This document shows positions 9,727 to 18,441 of a stretch of DNA of 64,000 bases, piece after piece (the first letter of the stretch is position 1; each line of letters begins with the position of its first letter). The stretch is from Erythrobacter sp. F6033 (GTDB lineage Bacteria; Pseudomonadota; Alphaproteobacteria; Sphingomonadales; Sphingomonadaceae), in contig NZ_JALKAZ010000002.1 in assembly GCF_023016005.1 (NCBI RefSeq), forward strand, positions 1 to 64,000, written 5' to 3'. The position numbers and the translations under genes are program-made. Below the pieces are notes generated by a model. It was not told the origin of the DNA, made no database searches, and saw nothing but the letters and a program-made list of their open reading frames with translations.

Positions 9727-10256
9727 TAGAGGCCGATTAGGCCGGACGTCCAGCTTGCTAGCAGCTTATGGTATTCAAGAAACAACGATCCGAAGCTCGG
9801 CTCTGATGGAACGGCATCACGGATAACCTTCACACCGTCAGGCAATTTGCGAGACAGCTCGCCCGCCGCACGCCGCATATGCCAATCTGTTGTGACCAGT
9901 CGAAGCGAAGACACCTCATTGTCTTCGACCCATTGGGCGATTTCCGAAGCGTTTCCGCGCGTGTCCACCGCTGCAAAGCCCAGAGTGATACAGCATTCGA
10001 GCATCTCTTCATCGACATCGAATTGCGCAACAAATTCCGCTGGTTTCACCTCACGGTCTACACCGCTGACCAACATCCTTTTCGCGAGGTCTGCATCCAA
10101 TACCGCCAGACCCTGAGCAATGCGTCCCTCGCCGCCGGTCGGCACCACAACGGCATCGGTTGCTATGTCATCTGCCGGTTGCGGCAGCGCGACGACAAAC
10201 CACAGGAAGCCGATAGCCCACAGCAGAAAAATTGCGGAGATAGAACGTTTGATCAC
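9726..10256 (-). CDS. YdcF-like (DUF218) protein
   Basis: A 176-residue protein with an N-terminal membrane segment (about 5-24) and a DUF218/SanA-like domain. The domain shows VVPTGGEGRIAQGLAVL near its start, LVTTDWHMRRA in the middle and AVPSEPS near the end. Proteins of this fold are linked to envelope integrity and lipid carrier metabolism, without a firm reaction. The start is a GTG 11 bases after the ftsX stop, and plsC overlaps its end, so ftsE-ftsX-this gene-plsC form one envelope operon. Confidence 0.82.
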   Translation of the reverse strand: MIKRSISAIFLLWAIGFLWFVVALPQPADDIATDAVVVPTGGEGRIAQGLAVLDADLAKRMLVSGVDREVKPAEFVAQFDVDEEMLECCITLGFAAVDTRGNASEIAQWVEDNEVSSLRLVTTDWHMRRAAGELSRKLPDGVKVIRDAVPSEPSFGSLFLEYHKLLASWTSGLIGL

Positions 10257-10267
10257 AGGATAGAGAC

Positions 10268-11224
10268 TTACAACATCGACCTGAGAGCAACCTTAATGGT
10301 CACGCGCGCGGTCAACAGCGCCAAGAGCACTCCAGCAATCGGGATTGCCGCGATGATAAGCCAGTCGCTCCATGCCAGACCACCTCCGCCAATCATTCCG
10401 CTATCCAGCGCTGCAAACTGCTGACCAAGCAGCCAGACTGCGGCGATGCCCAACGCTAGGCCCACCAGCGATCCAAAGGCTGCATCCCTAACAACCGAGC
10501 GTTGAAAAATCCGCGTGACCTGTGCGTCTGTTCCGCCAAGGAGGTGGATCACTTCCACCGTCTCACGATGGTTGGAAAACGCGCTGCGGGCCGCCAACCA
10601 AACGGCCGCTCCGGTGGCGAATGCCACCAGACCGATCAGAGCCAAGGCCAGATATTGCAGTGCGGCCAGCGCATCATAGACTGGCTTCAACCAGTCGGAC
10701 TGCGCATCAACGCGGGTGCCTGGCACAGCTTCATCCAGCGCGGCCTGCAAACCTTGAACTTCGCTCGCCGATGCGTTGCGGGACAATTCGACATCTATCA
10801 AAGCAGGGACAGGCACATCGTCGCTGCCCGCTGCCGCGCCGAGCCATGGTTCAAGCAACGCGTTCAGTTCCTCTTCGGGAACGACGCGCACTGATGTGAC
10901 CAAAGGTTGATCTGCCAACGTTGCTGCGGCGCGCGCCGCCAATGCATCGCGGCGCTCACCGTTGGCCTCGATAATCTGGACTGTGACCGCGCCAGAAAGA
11001 TCCGCGCGCGCATTTTCTGCTAGGTTGCGCAGCGACAGCCCTCCCGCTGCCGCGATAACGACCAAAGCGATAAGGATGGCGATGACCCAAGGAATCGGTC
11101 CGCCAAATTTTGTCTGCGGCAGCAAACGAGCTGCCAATCCGCCGCGCATCTTCGGATAGTCCGGATGATCGGCAGGCTTGGCACTCTCAGTTGCCGTTTG
11201 TTGGGGAAGTGGCGGCGTCCCCAT
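10268..11224 (-). CDS. ftsX: Cell division protein FtsX-like permease
   Basis: Membrane half of the FtsEX complex, which links ATP hydrolysis to activation of septal murein hydrolases. The 318-residue protein has an N-terminal cytoplasmic tail, a membrane segment near 50-70, a periplasmic domain of about 120 residues, and three C-terminal segments (about 190-215, 240-265, 285-305). That is the FtsX plan of four membrane passes. An ATG sharing one base with the ftsE stop (TGATG) was preferred over the GTG one codon earlier. Confidence 0.9.
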   Translation of the reverse strand: MGTPPLPQQTATESAKPADHPDYPKMRGGLAARLLPQTKFGGPIPWVIAILIALVVIAAAGGLSLRNLAENARADLSGAVTVQIIEANGERRDALAARAAATLADQPLVTSVRVVPEEELNALLEPWLGAAAGSDDVPVPALIDVELSRNASASEVQGLQAALDEAVPGTRVDAQSDWLKPVYDALAALQYLALALIGLVAFATGAAVWLAARSAFSNHRETVEVIHLLGGTDAQVTRIFQRSVVRDAAFGSLVGLALGIAAVWLLGQQFAALDSGMIGGGGLAWSDWLIIAAIPIAGVLLALLTARVTIKVALRSML

Positions 11225-11958
11225 CACCCGCCCTTCTTGCTGTTTTCAGGCCGAGGAGGGAATTTCAGAGCGCCGGTCGGGTCTGAAAGCCTGCCCTTGT
11301 TGAGCCGCATGATCAGCGAATCCGGCACTTTCTTGAGCAAATGCACATCGTGGGTCGCCACCACAACAGTTGTGCCGACGCGGTTATTGAGCGCCTCAAA
11401 CAGACGCAGCAATTTAAGCGCCATTTCAGGATCAACATTGCCCGTCGGCTCATCGGCGATCAGCATTTGGGGACGCGCAATAACCGCGCGAGCAATCGCC
11501 ACGCGTTGCTGTTCACCGCCGGACATTGTCGCCGGGATCGCTTGCGCGCGGTGGGACAAGCCCACCCAATCAAGCATATCGGACACCGCTTTGATCACTT
11601 TGGTTTCGTTCGTTCCCGCCAGTCGAAGTGGCAGAGCGACATTGTCGAATGCAGAGAGGTGCTGAACCAGGCGAAAATTCTGGAACACCACACCAAGCCG
11701 TCGCCGAAAATCGGGCAATCGATCACGCGGAAGAGTGATCATGTCTTTGCCGAACATGCGGATCGCGCCGCGCGATGGTCTCTGCGAAAGGTAAAGCAGC
11801 TTCAACAGGCTTGTTTTGCCAGCGCCGCTTGCACCGGTGAGGAAGTAGAAACTGCCCGGATAGAGCGTGAAGCTCAGATCGCTCAAAACCTCTGGATCGG
11901 TGCCATAGCGCAGCCCGACATTGTCGAATTTCACTATTTCACTCGGGCGATCATTCAT
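11224..11958 (-). CDS. ftsE: Cell division ATP-binding protein FtsE
   Basis: ABC ATPase partner of FtsX. The 244-residue protein has Walker A TGASGAGKTSLLKLL (37-51), a Q-loop in VFQNFRLVQHLS, the signature MSGGEQQRVAIARAV, Walker B MLIADEPTG and the switch His in VVATHD, so it should be active. The C-terminal tail is short and basic. The gene diverges from the zinc-ribbon gene with a 166-base spacer. It heads a four-gene minus-strand operon. Confidence 0.94.
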   Translation of the reverse strand: MNDRPSEIVKFDNVGLRYGTDPEVLSDLSFTLYPGSFYFLTGASGAGKTSLLKLLYLSQRPSRGAIRMFGKDMITLPRDRLPDFRRRLGVVFQNFRLVQHLSAFDNVALPLRLAGTNETKVIKAVSDMLDWVGLSHRAQAIPATMSGGEQQRVAIARAVIARPQMLIADEPTGNVDPEMALKLLRLFEALNNRVGTTVVVATHDVHLLKKVPDSLIMRLNKGRLSDPTGALKFPPRPENSKKGG

Positions 11959-12124
11959 GCGGCGGGCTTATCAGCGGCTCTCGTCTCGGGAAAGCGCGCA
12001 ATGAGCGATTTCACCGCAGAAACCGCCAAGGGGGCGCTCCAATGTGGAAAAAAGCACGCTATTTCATCGTTCGGGCCTGCTTACTCTTGTGCGCGTACCC
12101 GCCATCCTTAATGCAAATGACGCA

Positions 12125-13030
12125 ATGATAATTTCCTGCCCCGCCTGTTCGACCCGGTATGTCGTGCCCGATACCGCAATCGGCGCCGAAGGTCGCACAG
12201 TCCGCTGTGCGAAGTGCAAGCATAGCTGGTTTCAGGATTCCGAACCGCTCGATCTAACGCGGCCCGTAGAAGAAAACGCAGTGAAGGCTGAGCCGGCGCA
12301 GGCTGAGAAGCCAATACCAGCCGCGCCGACGAATGACGCCGCTGATGCAGGACCATCGATCAGCCATTGGCGCACCGAAGATCGTGAGGACATTACGAGG
12401 CCATCGGCGCCGGCCGATGTCGAAACATCTTCTGTATCCGTGCCTGAGCCTGAGCCTGAAATTTCAGAACCACCGGTCCACAGTGCTTTTGACGACGATA
12501 CAGATCCGCTCGCCGATCAAAGCATCCCGGATGAGGCCTTTGACGACAGCGAGTATGACGACGAGCCATCACAGTTCGACTATGTCCCGCCGTTTCGTGC
12601 ACGCCGCAATCCGCTGAAAATGTGGACGATAGCCGCTGCGGCATTTGCTTTGATGGCAACCGGCACCGTTGTTGCTGTCAATTATTACGGCCTGCCCGAC
12701 TGGTTCCCGCTCCAACGCCCGACATTCGGCATTGGTAAGCCCGACCTCACTCTCGACTTTCCAGCTGCCGAACAACGGACCGAAACCCTTGAAACCGGGG
12801 AAGAGATTTTTCGGGTTGGCGGGACGATTACAAATTCCGGCCGCGAATCGACCACAGTGCCAAGTTTGCTCGTTGTGTTCAGAGACGAGCGTAAGCGCAA
12901 TGTTGGGACTTGGGTAATCGTCCCTTCGAAGCGCGAGCTTGCACCGGGTGAGAGCCTGAATGTGACCGAAGCAATCGCAGATATTCCGGCATCGGCGACC
13001 GAAGCAGAAATCGGCTGGTCGCCAGCCTAA
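12125..13030 (+). CDS. Zinc-ribbon membrane protein with DUF3426 domain
   Basis: The 301-residue protein starts with an MJ0042-type zinc ribbon: CPAC at residues 5-8 and CAKC at 30-33, followed by HSWFQ. A 120-residue acidic, Pro-rich linker comes next, then one membrane segment (about residues 168-190). The C-terminal domain ([25 protein letters not shown]) matches the DUF3426 pattern and should lie in the periplasm. This architecture is common in alphaproteobacteria next to ftsEX and its function is unknown. An ATG beginning the zinc-ribbon sequence was chosen; the frame is open upstream. Confidence 0.85.
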   Translation: MIISCPACSTRYVVPDTAIGAEGRTVRCAKCKHSWFQDSEPLDLTRPVEENAVKAEPAQAEKPIPAAPTNDAADAGPSISHWRTEDREDITRPSAPADVETSSVSVPEPEPEISEPPVHSAFDDDTDPLADQSIPDEAFDDSEYDDEPSQFDYVPPFRARRNPLKMWTIAAAAFALMATGTVVAVNYYGLPDWFPLQRPTFGIGKPDLTLDFPAAEQRTETLETGEEIFRVGGTITNSGRESTTVPSLLVVFRDERKRNVGTWVIVPSKRELAPGESLNVTEAIADIPASATEAEIGWSPA

Positions 13031-13139
13031 CCTTTAATAATCGCACGGGGCGCTCAAACCACTTGCGCCGCGTGATACCCCTTGCTAGTGGCGCGCTCCT
13101 ACCAAGCGGGGCCATTCACATCGCCCCTGCTGACTGTGT

Positions 13140-13226
13140 GCGGTCGTGGCGGAACTGGTAGACGCGCAACGTTGAGGTCGTTGTGGGCTAACGCCCGTGG
13201 AAGTTCGAGTCTTCTCGACCGCACCA
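13140..13226 (+). tRNA. tRNA-Leu (anticodon GAG)
   Basis: An 87-base cloverleaf with encoded CCA. The acceptor arms are GCGGTCG (13140-13146) and CGACCGC (13216-13222). The anticodon stem is CAACG/CGTTG around loop TTGAGGT, giving GAG for CUC/CUU. There is a long variable arm (TGGGCTAACGCCCG) as expected of tRNA-Leu, and a TTCGAGT T-loop. The low-GC peptide locus begins about 650 bases downstream. Confidence 0.97.
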
Positions 13227-13877
13227 AACAGTCCAAAGTGGGCTTTGATATCGGTCTACAACCGTTTCAGCCCAGACCATTTCATATTGCCGCCTTAGAG
13301 CCCGCTATTATCGTGTCGCTCTTACCCACGCGAATTTTGAGATAGTCAGCATTCTCATCGGCACGTCCCGGAATATCCTTGCGGCCTAGATGTTGGACGG
13401 CCTTGGTTAAACCCAGTCAACGTTCCGGTCACCGATGTCGTTAAACATCCTCCGCCTCGCGTGGTCTCAAAATCCCAATCAGCTGAGCTGCGCAGTGAAA
13501 TCACAGTCTTGATGAGTTATTCGCGATACCAGCGCGACTGGATGATCGAGAGGCAGCCGCGCGCAAGCATGCCCAACGGCTCTTTCGAGTAGCTAACACA
13601 TACGAAGTTCAGTTTGAGATCGGACCCAGCATAAAAGGCGCGCAGATCACCGAGACAACTTCGATTTATCGTTGCGGGGAGGAAGGTTGAAGATCAATCG
13701 GCTGCTGTCACCGCGCGATACGCGAGCAAGCTCATAGGAATGGCGTCGAGATGCCCGTCCATGCACCGATATCGAATGGATGTCAGCTCGATCCACTGCC
13801 TCTAATGTCGCGACAAGCGGTTTGGACGACGATGTGACCGACTTTCCACCTCGCCGTTTCACTTCTGGATCAAGGAT
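13227..13877. other. 651-base stretch without a convincing gene
   Basis: Between the tRNA and the JmjC-like gene no reading frame has both a family resemblance and a good start. On the minus strand 13647-13862 is open for 71 codons from a GTG, but it is Arg/Ser-rich, has no clear ribosome-binding site and resembles nothing I know. On the plus strand 13341-13589 is open for 83 codons without a usable start near its beginning. Either could be a decayed gene left at a tRNA-proximal junction. No copy of the tRNA 3' end was found by eye at the other edge of the locus. Confidence 0.5.
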
Positions 13878-14762
13878 TTACAGTAGGTCGTCCGCAGATT
13901 TCGAGAAAAGCTGCCCGAATGAATTCGTCATGTGTTCTCGTGCCCGAGCTCGCATCATTTGCTGTGCGGCTTCACGCAAAGCATCGAGGTCGGAAATTCT
14001 TCCAAGCCAAGAAGAAGATTCAATGCCGGCAGGCCGGGAATGACCTTGATGGCCTGCGTCCAATACCGAAGAGCGAAACGTTTCGTCTGTATCACCAAGG
14101 TCTTGTACCAGTTCCGAAATCACATCGAACCATGTCAAGGGAAGCAAGTTAATGACCAGATGAAGGGAATCCCGTTCATTGGCCATCGCATGGTGGACAT
14201 GACCGCGAGGAATGAACAACGCATCGCCGACCCGGGTTGTATGCTCACTGGCATCAATGAACTCAAAGCTTTCCGGTCGTGCCTCGGACTGTCTTGGATG
14301 AGCGTTGGCCGTCTGTGCGAAGCTGTCGACTTTCCACTTCTTGGTGCCGTGAAGTTGTACTGCCAGCACATCGCAAACATCGATATGGCTGGGCGTCGAG
14401 CGAGCACCCGCCGGGCTGTACATCGCGGCAATGGTTACGTTGAAGTAACCCGTTTGCGCCAGAGTTGCCGCCAGCTCGCGAAGGCGCTGGTCCATCAACT
14501 CAACTCGTTTGACGTAGATGCTGGTCTTCGACGCCTTCAGATGTATGAGCGTGTCCAGATTAAGCGACCCATTGGGTCTGATCGCTTTCGACCAAGTGTC
14601 GCTGCAGGGACCTTCCCGGCCATTCGCATAGAATCGAATTTCTTCTTCATTGCGCCACCGATGGTCGCGCAACAATTCAAAAAATGATTTCAGACAAAAA
14701 TCATTGCCGGGCAGGAGCTTGTCCGACAGGAAAGCAGTCTTTCCCTCGATGTGGCTTCGCAC
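13878..14762 (-). CDS. JmjC/cupin_4-like Fe(II)/2OG oxygenase in RiPP locus
   Basis: A 294-residue protein with the cupin_4/JmjC pattern known from ribosomal oxygenases. HID (His 126, Asp 128) within a stretch ending DVLAVQLHGTKKW gives two iron ligands, and GDALFIPRGHVHHA supplies the distal His (190 or 191) after a typical late-cupin strand. Such enzymes hydroxylate peptide or protein side chains using 2-oxoglutarate, so here the likely substrate is the nearby precursor peptide. That is inference. The start is a GTG with GAG ten bases upstream. The frame stays open for about 30 codons upstream with protein-like sequence but no usual start, so the N-terminus is uncertain. It is the last gene of the minus-strand cluster. 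Confidence 0.78.
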   Translation of the reverse strand: MRSHIEGKTAFLSDKLLPGNDFCLKSFFELLRDHRWRNEEEIRFYANGREGPCSDTWSKAIRPNGSLNLDTLIHLKASKTSIYVKRVELMDQRLRELAATLAQTGYFNVTIAAMYSPAGARSTPSHIDVCDVLAVQLHGTKKWKVDSFAQTANAHPRQSEARPESFEFIDASEHTTRVGDALFIPRGHVHHAMANERDSLHLVINLLPLTWFDVISELVQDLGDTDETFRSSVLDAGHQGHSRPAGIESSSWLGRISDLDALREAAQQMMRARAREHMTNSFGQLFSKSADDLL

Positions 14763-14871
14763 GATTTTCTCAGCTGACTCTGCAGAGCAAAGGCCGTTAA
14801 ATAATCGTGGCGAAAGCGCGATTTTATCGACGTCAAATATCCCGGAATTCTCAGCCTAGAAGCACCAGAGA

Positions 14872-14893
14872 CTGAGCCTCCAACTGGGCTCAG
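14872..14893 (-). other. RNA hairpin across the precursor stop codon
   Basis: CTGAGCC (14872-14878) and GGCTCAG (14887-14893) form a perfect 7-bp stem with an 8-base loop. The stop codon of the precursor gene (14890-14892) lies inside the stem. No T-run follows in the direction of transcription. Many RiPP operons limit read-through after the precursor by such a stem, which would lower expression of the downstream JmjC-like gene. That role is inferred. Confidence 0.5.
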
Positions 14894-15030
14894 GACATTT
14901 GGAGTATGCTAGGGAACTCTGATGGGTCCGGGAAGGGACCAGTCGCTGTACCCGCGATATCAAGGACATGCAGTTCAGGCTTCTCAAACGGCTTCTTGCT
15001 AACAGTTTGCTCTTCGGTGCTCGTTGCCAT
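14890..15030 (-). CDS. Lasso-type RiPP precursor peptide
   Basis: A 46-residue peptide. The leader has KKPFEKPELHVLDIAGTA, in which an aromatic-x-x-P-x-L-x-V-L-D-I pattern and a Thr two residues before the cleavage point match lasso leaders. The proposed core is TGPFPDPSEFPSILQMS: Glu at position 9 could close a nine-residue ring with the Thr amine, leaving an eight-residue tail ending in Ser. Cleaving one residue later gives a Gly1-Glu8 ring instead. From memory, the leader and ring spacing resemble the paeninodin group, whose clusters also carry a kinase. The ATG at 15030 has GGGAG eight bases upstream; the frame is open further upstream but that part is not precursor-like. The gene follows the cyclase by 77 bases, whereas most lasso operons put it first. 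Confidence 0.8.
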   Translation of the reverse strand: MATSTEEQTVSKKPFEKPELHVLDIAGTATGPFPDPSEFPSILQMS

Positions 15031-15107
15031 GGTATTCTCCCTTAATCCCGTCAAAGACCATCTGACCGGCGCGTTGTCAACATTCGGTAGGCTGGGTATC
15101 GAAATCT

Positions 15108-16964
15108 TCAGTTTTCTCGAAGCCATAAACACAATTGGCGTACATGCCACATGACATGGCGTGACCTCATAACAAGCGGATCCATCGGATTGACAGGATT
15201 GTCGATAAGCGTCTGTGTTGCGTCGAAATCTTCACGGACAAACAGGGTCTGAAGTTCTTGTGGCAGATCATCAAAATGGATTTTCGGGTAAGATTCAGAT
15301 CGCAATTCTGCCCCGAGAAACGGGCCCATATCTTTCGTAGGCTGCCATGCAATGCTCGCAGGAATTGTATCGGCGACTGCGTTTCTGTGAAGAAGGCGCC
15401 CCATCTGGCCTTGCCGCTTCTCAATCGAGGGGGTGCCAAGAAACATCTGTATCAACCGGCGATCGTAAAGCGGGAAGCGATAATCCATCCCATACGTCGC
15501 TGCGAACAGGGCCGAAGATTCCAGTCTTCCAGTCCGGCCATATCGGAATCCAGGGGAAAGCGCAGCGATCTTGTTGAGCTTACCCTCCTCGACATCGGGG
15601 AGCATCCACGTCTCGATCCGCTTTTTCAGGCCGCTATCCTCGAAATATTCGGAAGAAACAAACGACGCCGCGAGCTTCGCAGAAAGCTGCGAGCGGAGGC
15701 CACTGTTTGGATCATGCGGCCCCTCAATCAATCTCCTCAGAAAGCGTGCAGACCGACGCATCGGGCTGCCCTCGATCTCGGCAAATACCGCGCGCCATTC
15801 GCGCCGGTGGTGCAATTCATCGATCAGGTGCTTGGCGTAGCTGGTGACAATCTCATCTCCGCCGAAACCGGAAAGAACACTGCGAACGCCAAGGCCTTGC
15901 GCGCTTGCAAAGAATCCTGCGCTCAAGAGCGGCTGGCCGTGCTCTGGAGGATGGCCGATAGCTTTGATCGCGCGGTCTACGCTCTCATCAATACGCAGGA
16001 TTTCAGGCGTGATATCCCTTTGGTTGCAAAAGGGTCCCAATGCAGCGGACAGTTCATCAAGCAGGTCGATCTCGCGCTGGTGAACAACCATCGAATAAGT
16101 ATACAAGCGATCCAGATCGTGCGGGAAAACCTTGACCAATCGGCCGAGTATTGATGCTGAATCCAGACCTCCCGAATTTTCGGCGCCAATGAGAAATTCG
16201 CTGCGGGTGCGGACATCCACTGCATTGTTGAAACCTTCACGATACCGCTCCACCCATGCTGCGTCGCGGGTCGTCGAGTGCGGAGCTTCCAGATCAAACT
16301 CGTGATAGCGCTGTGGTTCTTCGGGCTCGCCGTTTCTTATCGTGAGGTGATGACCGGGTAGAATCCGAAGAACGCCTTCATAGGCCGTCTCTTCTTCCGC
16401 AAGGCTGAATCCCGAAGCAAATAATGCGATCCAATCCAGATTGGGCTTGCGGGATGTGCCCTCAATGTTCTTGATCGCTGCAATTGATGTTGAAACGACG
16501 AAATGGCTGTTTGTGCTGGTGTAAAAGAGTGGCTTCACACCAATGGCGTCTCGGGCACAAAAGGATTCATTTGTGGCCGGATCGTGGATGATGAAGCTGA
16601 AATCCCCTTCCAACCGATCAACGCAGTCTGTCCCCCATTTGCGATACGCCGCGAGGATGATTTGCGGGTCAGACAAGCTGGTATGGTCCGACAGACGCAG
16701 TTGAGCACACAGTTCAGGTCGATTGTCCAACCGCACCCAACAGGCAATGATCCTTCCTGTTTCTCGGCAAATCTCCGGCGTGCGTTCTAGCAAAGATGTC
16801 GGCGTATTGTGATGAAGTGCCTGTGCAATCAGCGCTCTATCATCGTCCCACCCGCCCGCTGCATCAGGGGGGGTGTATGGGGCGAGCGCATCAATCAAAG
16901 CGTCGCTTCGGACAATTTCTCTAGGCGGCTTCCCGCCCTTTCGAGCCAGTATTGCGGCAAACAT
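15108..16964 (-). CDS. Asparagine-synthetase-like lasso cyclase (C protein)
   Basis: A 618-residue protein of the AsnB family. The N-terminal glutaminase-like half (1-210) keeps the fold (LEGDFSFIIHDP, CARDAIGVKPLFY) but begins MFAAI, lacking the Cys 2 nucleophile needed to hydrolyse glutamine. The synthetase half has the PPi loop SGGLDSAS (around residue 265) and SGFGGDEI. In lasso systems this enzyme adenylates an Asp or Glu side chain of the core and closes the macrolactam. It starts five bases after the B1 stop and is followed by the precursor gene. A stand-alone amidotransferase for another substrate is possible, but the neighbours argue for a RiPP cyclase. Confidence 0.88.
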   Translation of the reverse strand: MFAAILARKGGKPPREIVRSDALIDALAPYTPPDAAGGWDDDRALIAQALHHNTPTSLLERTPEICRETGRIIACWVRLDNRPELCAQLRLSDHTSLSDPQIILAAYRKWGTDCVDRLEGDFSFIIHDPATNESFCARDAIGVKPLFYTSTNSHFVVSTSIAAIKNIEGTSRKPNLDWIALFASGFSLAEEETAYEGVLRILPGHHLTIRNGEPEEPQRYHEFDLEAPHSTTRDAAWVERYREGFNNAVDVRTRSEFLIGAENSGGLDSASILGRLVKVFPHDLDRLYTYSMVVHQREIDLLDELSAALGPFCNQRDITPEILRIDESVDRAIKAIGHPPEHGQPLLSAGFFASAQGLGVRSVLSGFGGDEIVTSYAKHLIDELHHRREWRAVFAEIEGSPMRRSARFLRRLIEGPHDPNSGLRSQLSAKLAASFVSSEYFEDSGLKKRIETWMLPDVEEGKLNKIAALSPGFRYGRTGRLESSALFAATYGMDYRFPLYDRRLIQMFLGTPSIEKRQGQMGRLLHRNAVADTIPASIAWQPTKDMGPFLGAELRSESYPKIHFDDLPQELQTLFVREDFDATQTLIDNPVNPMDPLVMRSRHVMWHVRQLCLWLREN

Positions 16965-16969
16965 GCCGA

Positions 16970-17263
16970 TCAGTCAGCTGGGCGCACCAGCCCCTTGTCC
17001 AGCAACATGGCCAAGTATTCAGAGATCAGGCTTTCAGGATCGCCTGCGCCTTCCATGTCGTACTCTGCTTTCAGAGCAGCGACCAATTCGCCCACACATA
17101 GAGGATCGGCGAGCTTTTCCCATATGAAAGGCCCGCTGCCAGTGAGCGCGAAATAGGACCCTTGCTGCACGTCCATCATGACCAATTCGCCGTCCATATC
17201 CGTCGCCACCACGTCGCTAGCTCGAACATATCGGACGTCTTCTGCAATTGTTATTGTGCTCAT
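16970..17263 (-). CDS. PqqD-like leader-binding protein (lasso B1/RRE)
   Basis: A 97-residue stand-alone RiPP recognition element. The motif DGELVMMDVQQGSYFALTGSG followed by a winged-helix-like stretch (IWEKLADP, LVAALKAEYD, LLDKGLV) is the PqqD/lasso B1 pattern. Such proteins bind the leader peptide and present it to the processing enzymes. The ATG at 17263 is chosen because AAGGG lies five bases before it; an in-frame ATG at 17284 directly follows the kinase stop. The fused or separate B2 transglutaminase-like protease that normally accompanies B1 is absent. Confidence 0.87.
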   Translation of the reverse strand: MSTITIAEDVRYVRASDVVATDMDGELVMMDVQQGSYFALTGSGPFIWEKLADPLCVGELVAALKAEYDMEGAGDPESLISEYLAMLLDKGLVRPAD

Positions 17264-17284
17264 TCTGGCCCTTTCCGATGGCAT

Positions 17285-18232
17285 CTAATCAATAGAGAGA
17301 GCGGCCAAATTGGGCAAGTGATGCGATTGTTGAAGATCGAGGATCATGTCGACCAGCGCATCAATCTCAAAACCATCGCGAGAACGCGAAACCCTTACTA
17401 TCTCAGTCGCCTCACAGAGTTTCGATACTTGGGCCAAGCACTGCTTTTCGTTTTGCAGGGCGAGGTTGAAGATCGGACGATAAATGTTGTTACGAAGTGC
17501 GGTGAACTTCGAGAAACCGATGAGAGGAGTTGCAGTTGTCTGGTCAGACGGGGTTTGATCCAGAAGCACAATCAAACCGGGCTTCAATGGCGCCGGGCTT
17601 ACGGGTTCAGGCAATGGAACATTCCACTTGGGACGATCGCCTGGTATTCTTTCGAGACCGCGTTCGTCCACCCCAAGCTGGGCGACGGCATCATCCCATA
17701 ACTTAATCCGGGCCAAACCGGGGTAGATCATTCCATCCGATGCAATCGGGCAGACATCGTCGGACAGCACACCATATCCGCGTAGCATCATGGCCGCTGC
17801 TGTGGTCGACTTGCCCGCACCTGATTCCCCCATACAAATCAGCGCAGTCCCATCGGGCATTGCAAGTGCATTGGCATGGAGTACCAAAGCGCCTCGTTGC
17901 GCGAGCAATGCGCCCATTCCAGATCCGAGCAAGTAAGCGCGAAGCTCTGGCTGAGTGAGACAATCGCTCGCTTGGTAGCTGATCGTCCTTCCATCCAGGA
18001 TCCGCATCGTCAGTTTGCCCGGGATGTGCATCCAGATTTCTCCGGGTTGCCCCCTAAGGTAATCGTCAATCTGAGGGAGTTCGGCAGATGCCGACCAGTC
18101 CAACTGCTCTTCTCTGATGTGAATGTCGGGCGAAGCTTCATCCGGTGTGGGCATCAGCTCTGGCAAGGAGATATCACTCGCGACGACGAGCCCGTGGATC
18201 ACTCCTATCACTTTCGATGCGGTGGATGACAA
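17285..18232 (-). CDS. HPr-kinase-like kinase of RiPP locus (K)
   Basis: A 315-residue protein related to the C-terminal domain of HPr kinase. The P-loop GESGAGKST (135-143) follows a preceding helix with HANALAMPDGTALICM; VLSDDV (155-160) and PGLARIKLWDD (about 171-181) fit the catalytic Asp and the HprK signature region. In lasso clusters of this type the kinase phosphorylates the C-terminal Ser of the precursor, and the precursor here ends in Ser. The start is a TTG with GGGAG eleven bases upstream; in-frame GTG codons seven and ten codons later are alternatives. B1 begins almost at its stop. Confidence 0.82.
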   Translation of the reverse strand: MSSTASKVIGVIHGLVVASDISLPELMPTPDEASPDIHIREEQLDWSASAELPQIDDYLRGQPGEIWMHIPGKLTMRILDGRTISYQASDCLTQPELRAYLLGSGMGALLAQRGALVLHANALAMPDGTALICMGESGAGKSTTAAAMMLRGYGVLSDDVCPIASDGMIYPGLARIKLWDDAVAQLGVDERGLERIPGDRPKWNVPLPEPVSPAPLKPGLIVLLDQTPSDQTTATPLIGFSKFTALRNNIYRPIFNLALQNEKQCLAQVSKLCEATEIVRVSRSRDGFEIDALVDMILDLQQSHHLPNLAALSID

Positions 18233-18441
18233 AACGATCGAAACTCCCGGTTTCAGTTATACTTCGTTGGCCGGGCAATGGCGTACCGATAGTCCTTTGG
18301 TCCACTTACCTTTGCACCGTATCATCAAAAAGCAATGGTCGAACAGCAACGCTCCACGGTGTCTGTCGCGCTGTGCAAGGCCAAGACCAAATCAAGTTTC
18401 GCACATCGAGGGAGCAACACAGAAGGTGTAGGGGTCGAGGC

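Noticed and set aside
13647..13862. 71-codon minus-strand ORF from a GTG
   Set aside because: No ribosome-binding site, no domain, Arg/Ser-rich composition typical of a spurious frame; mentioned only in the intergenic entry.
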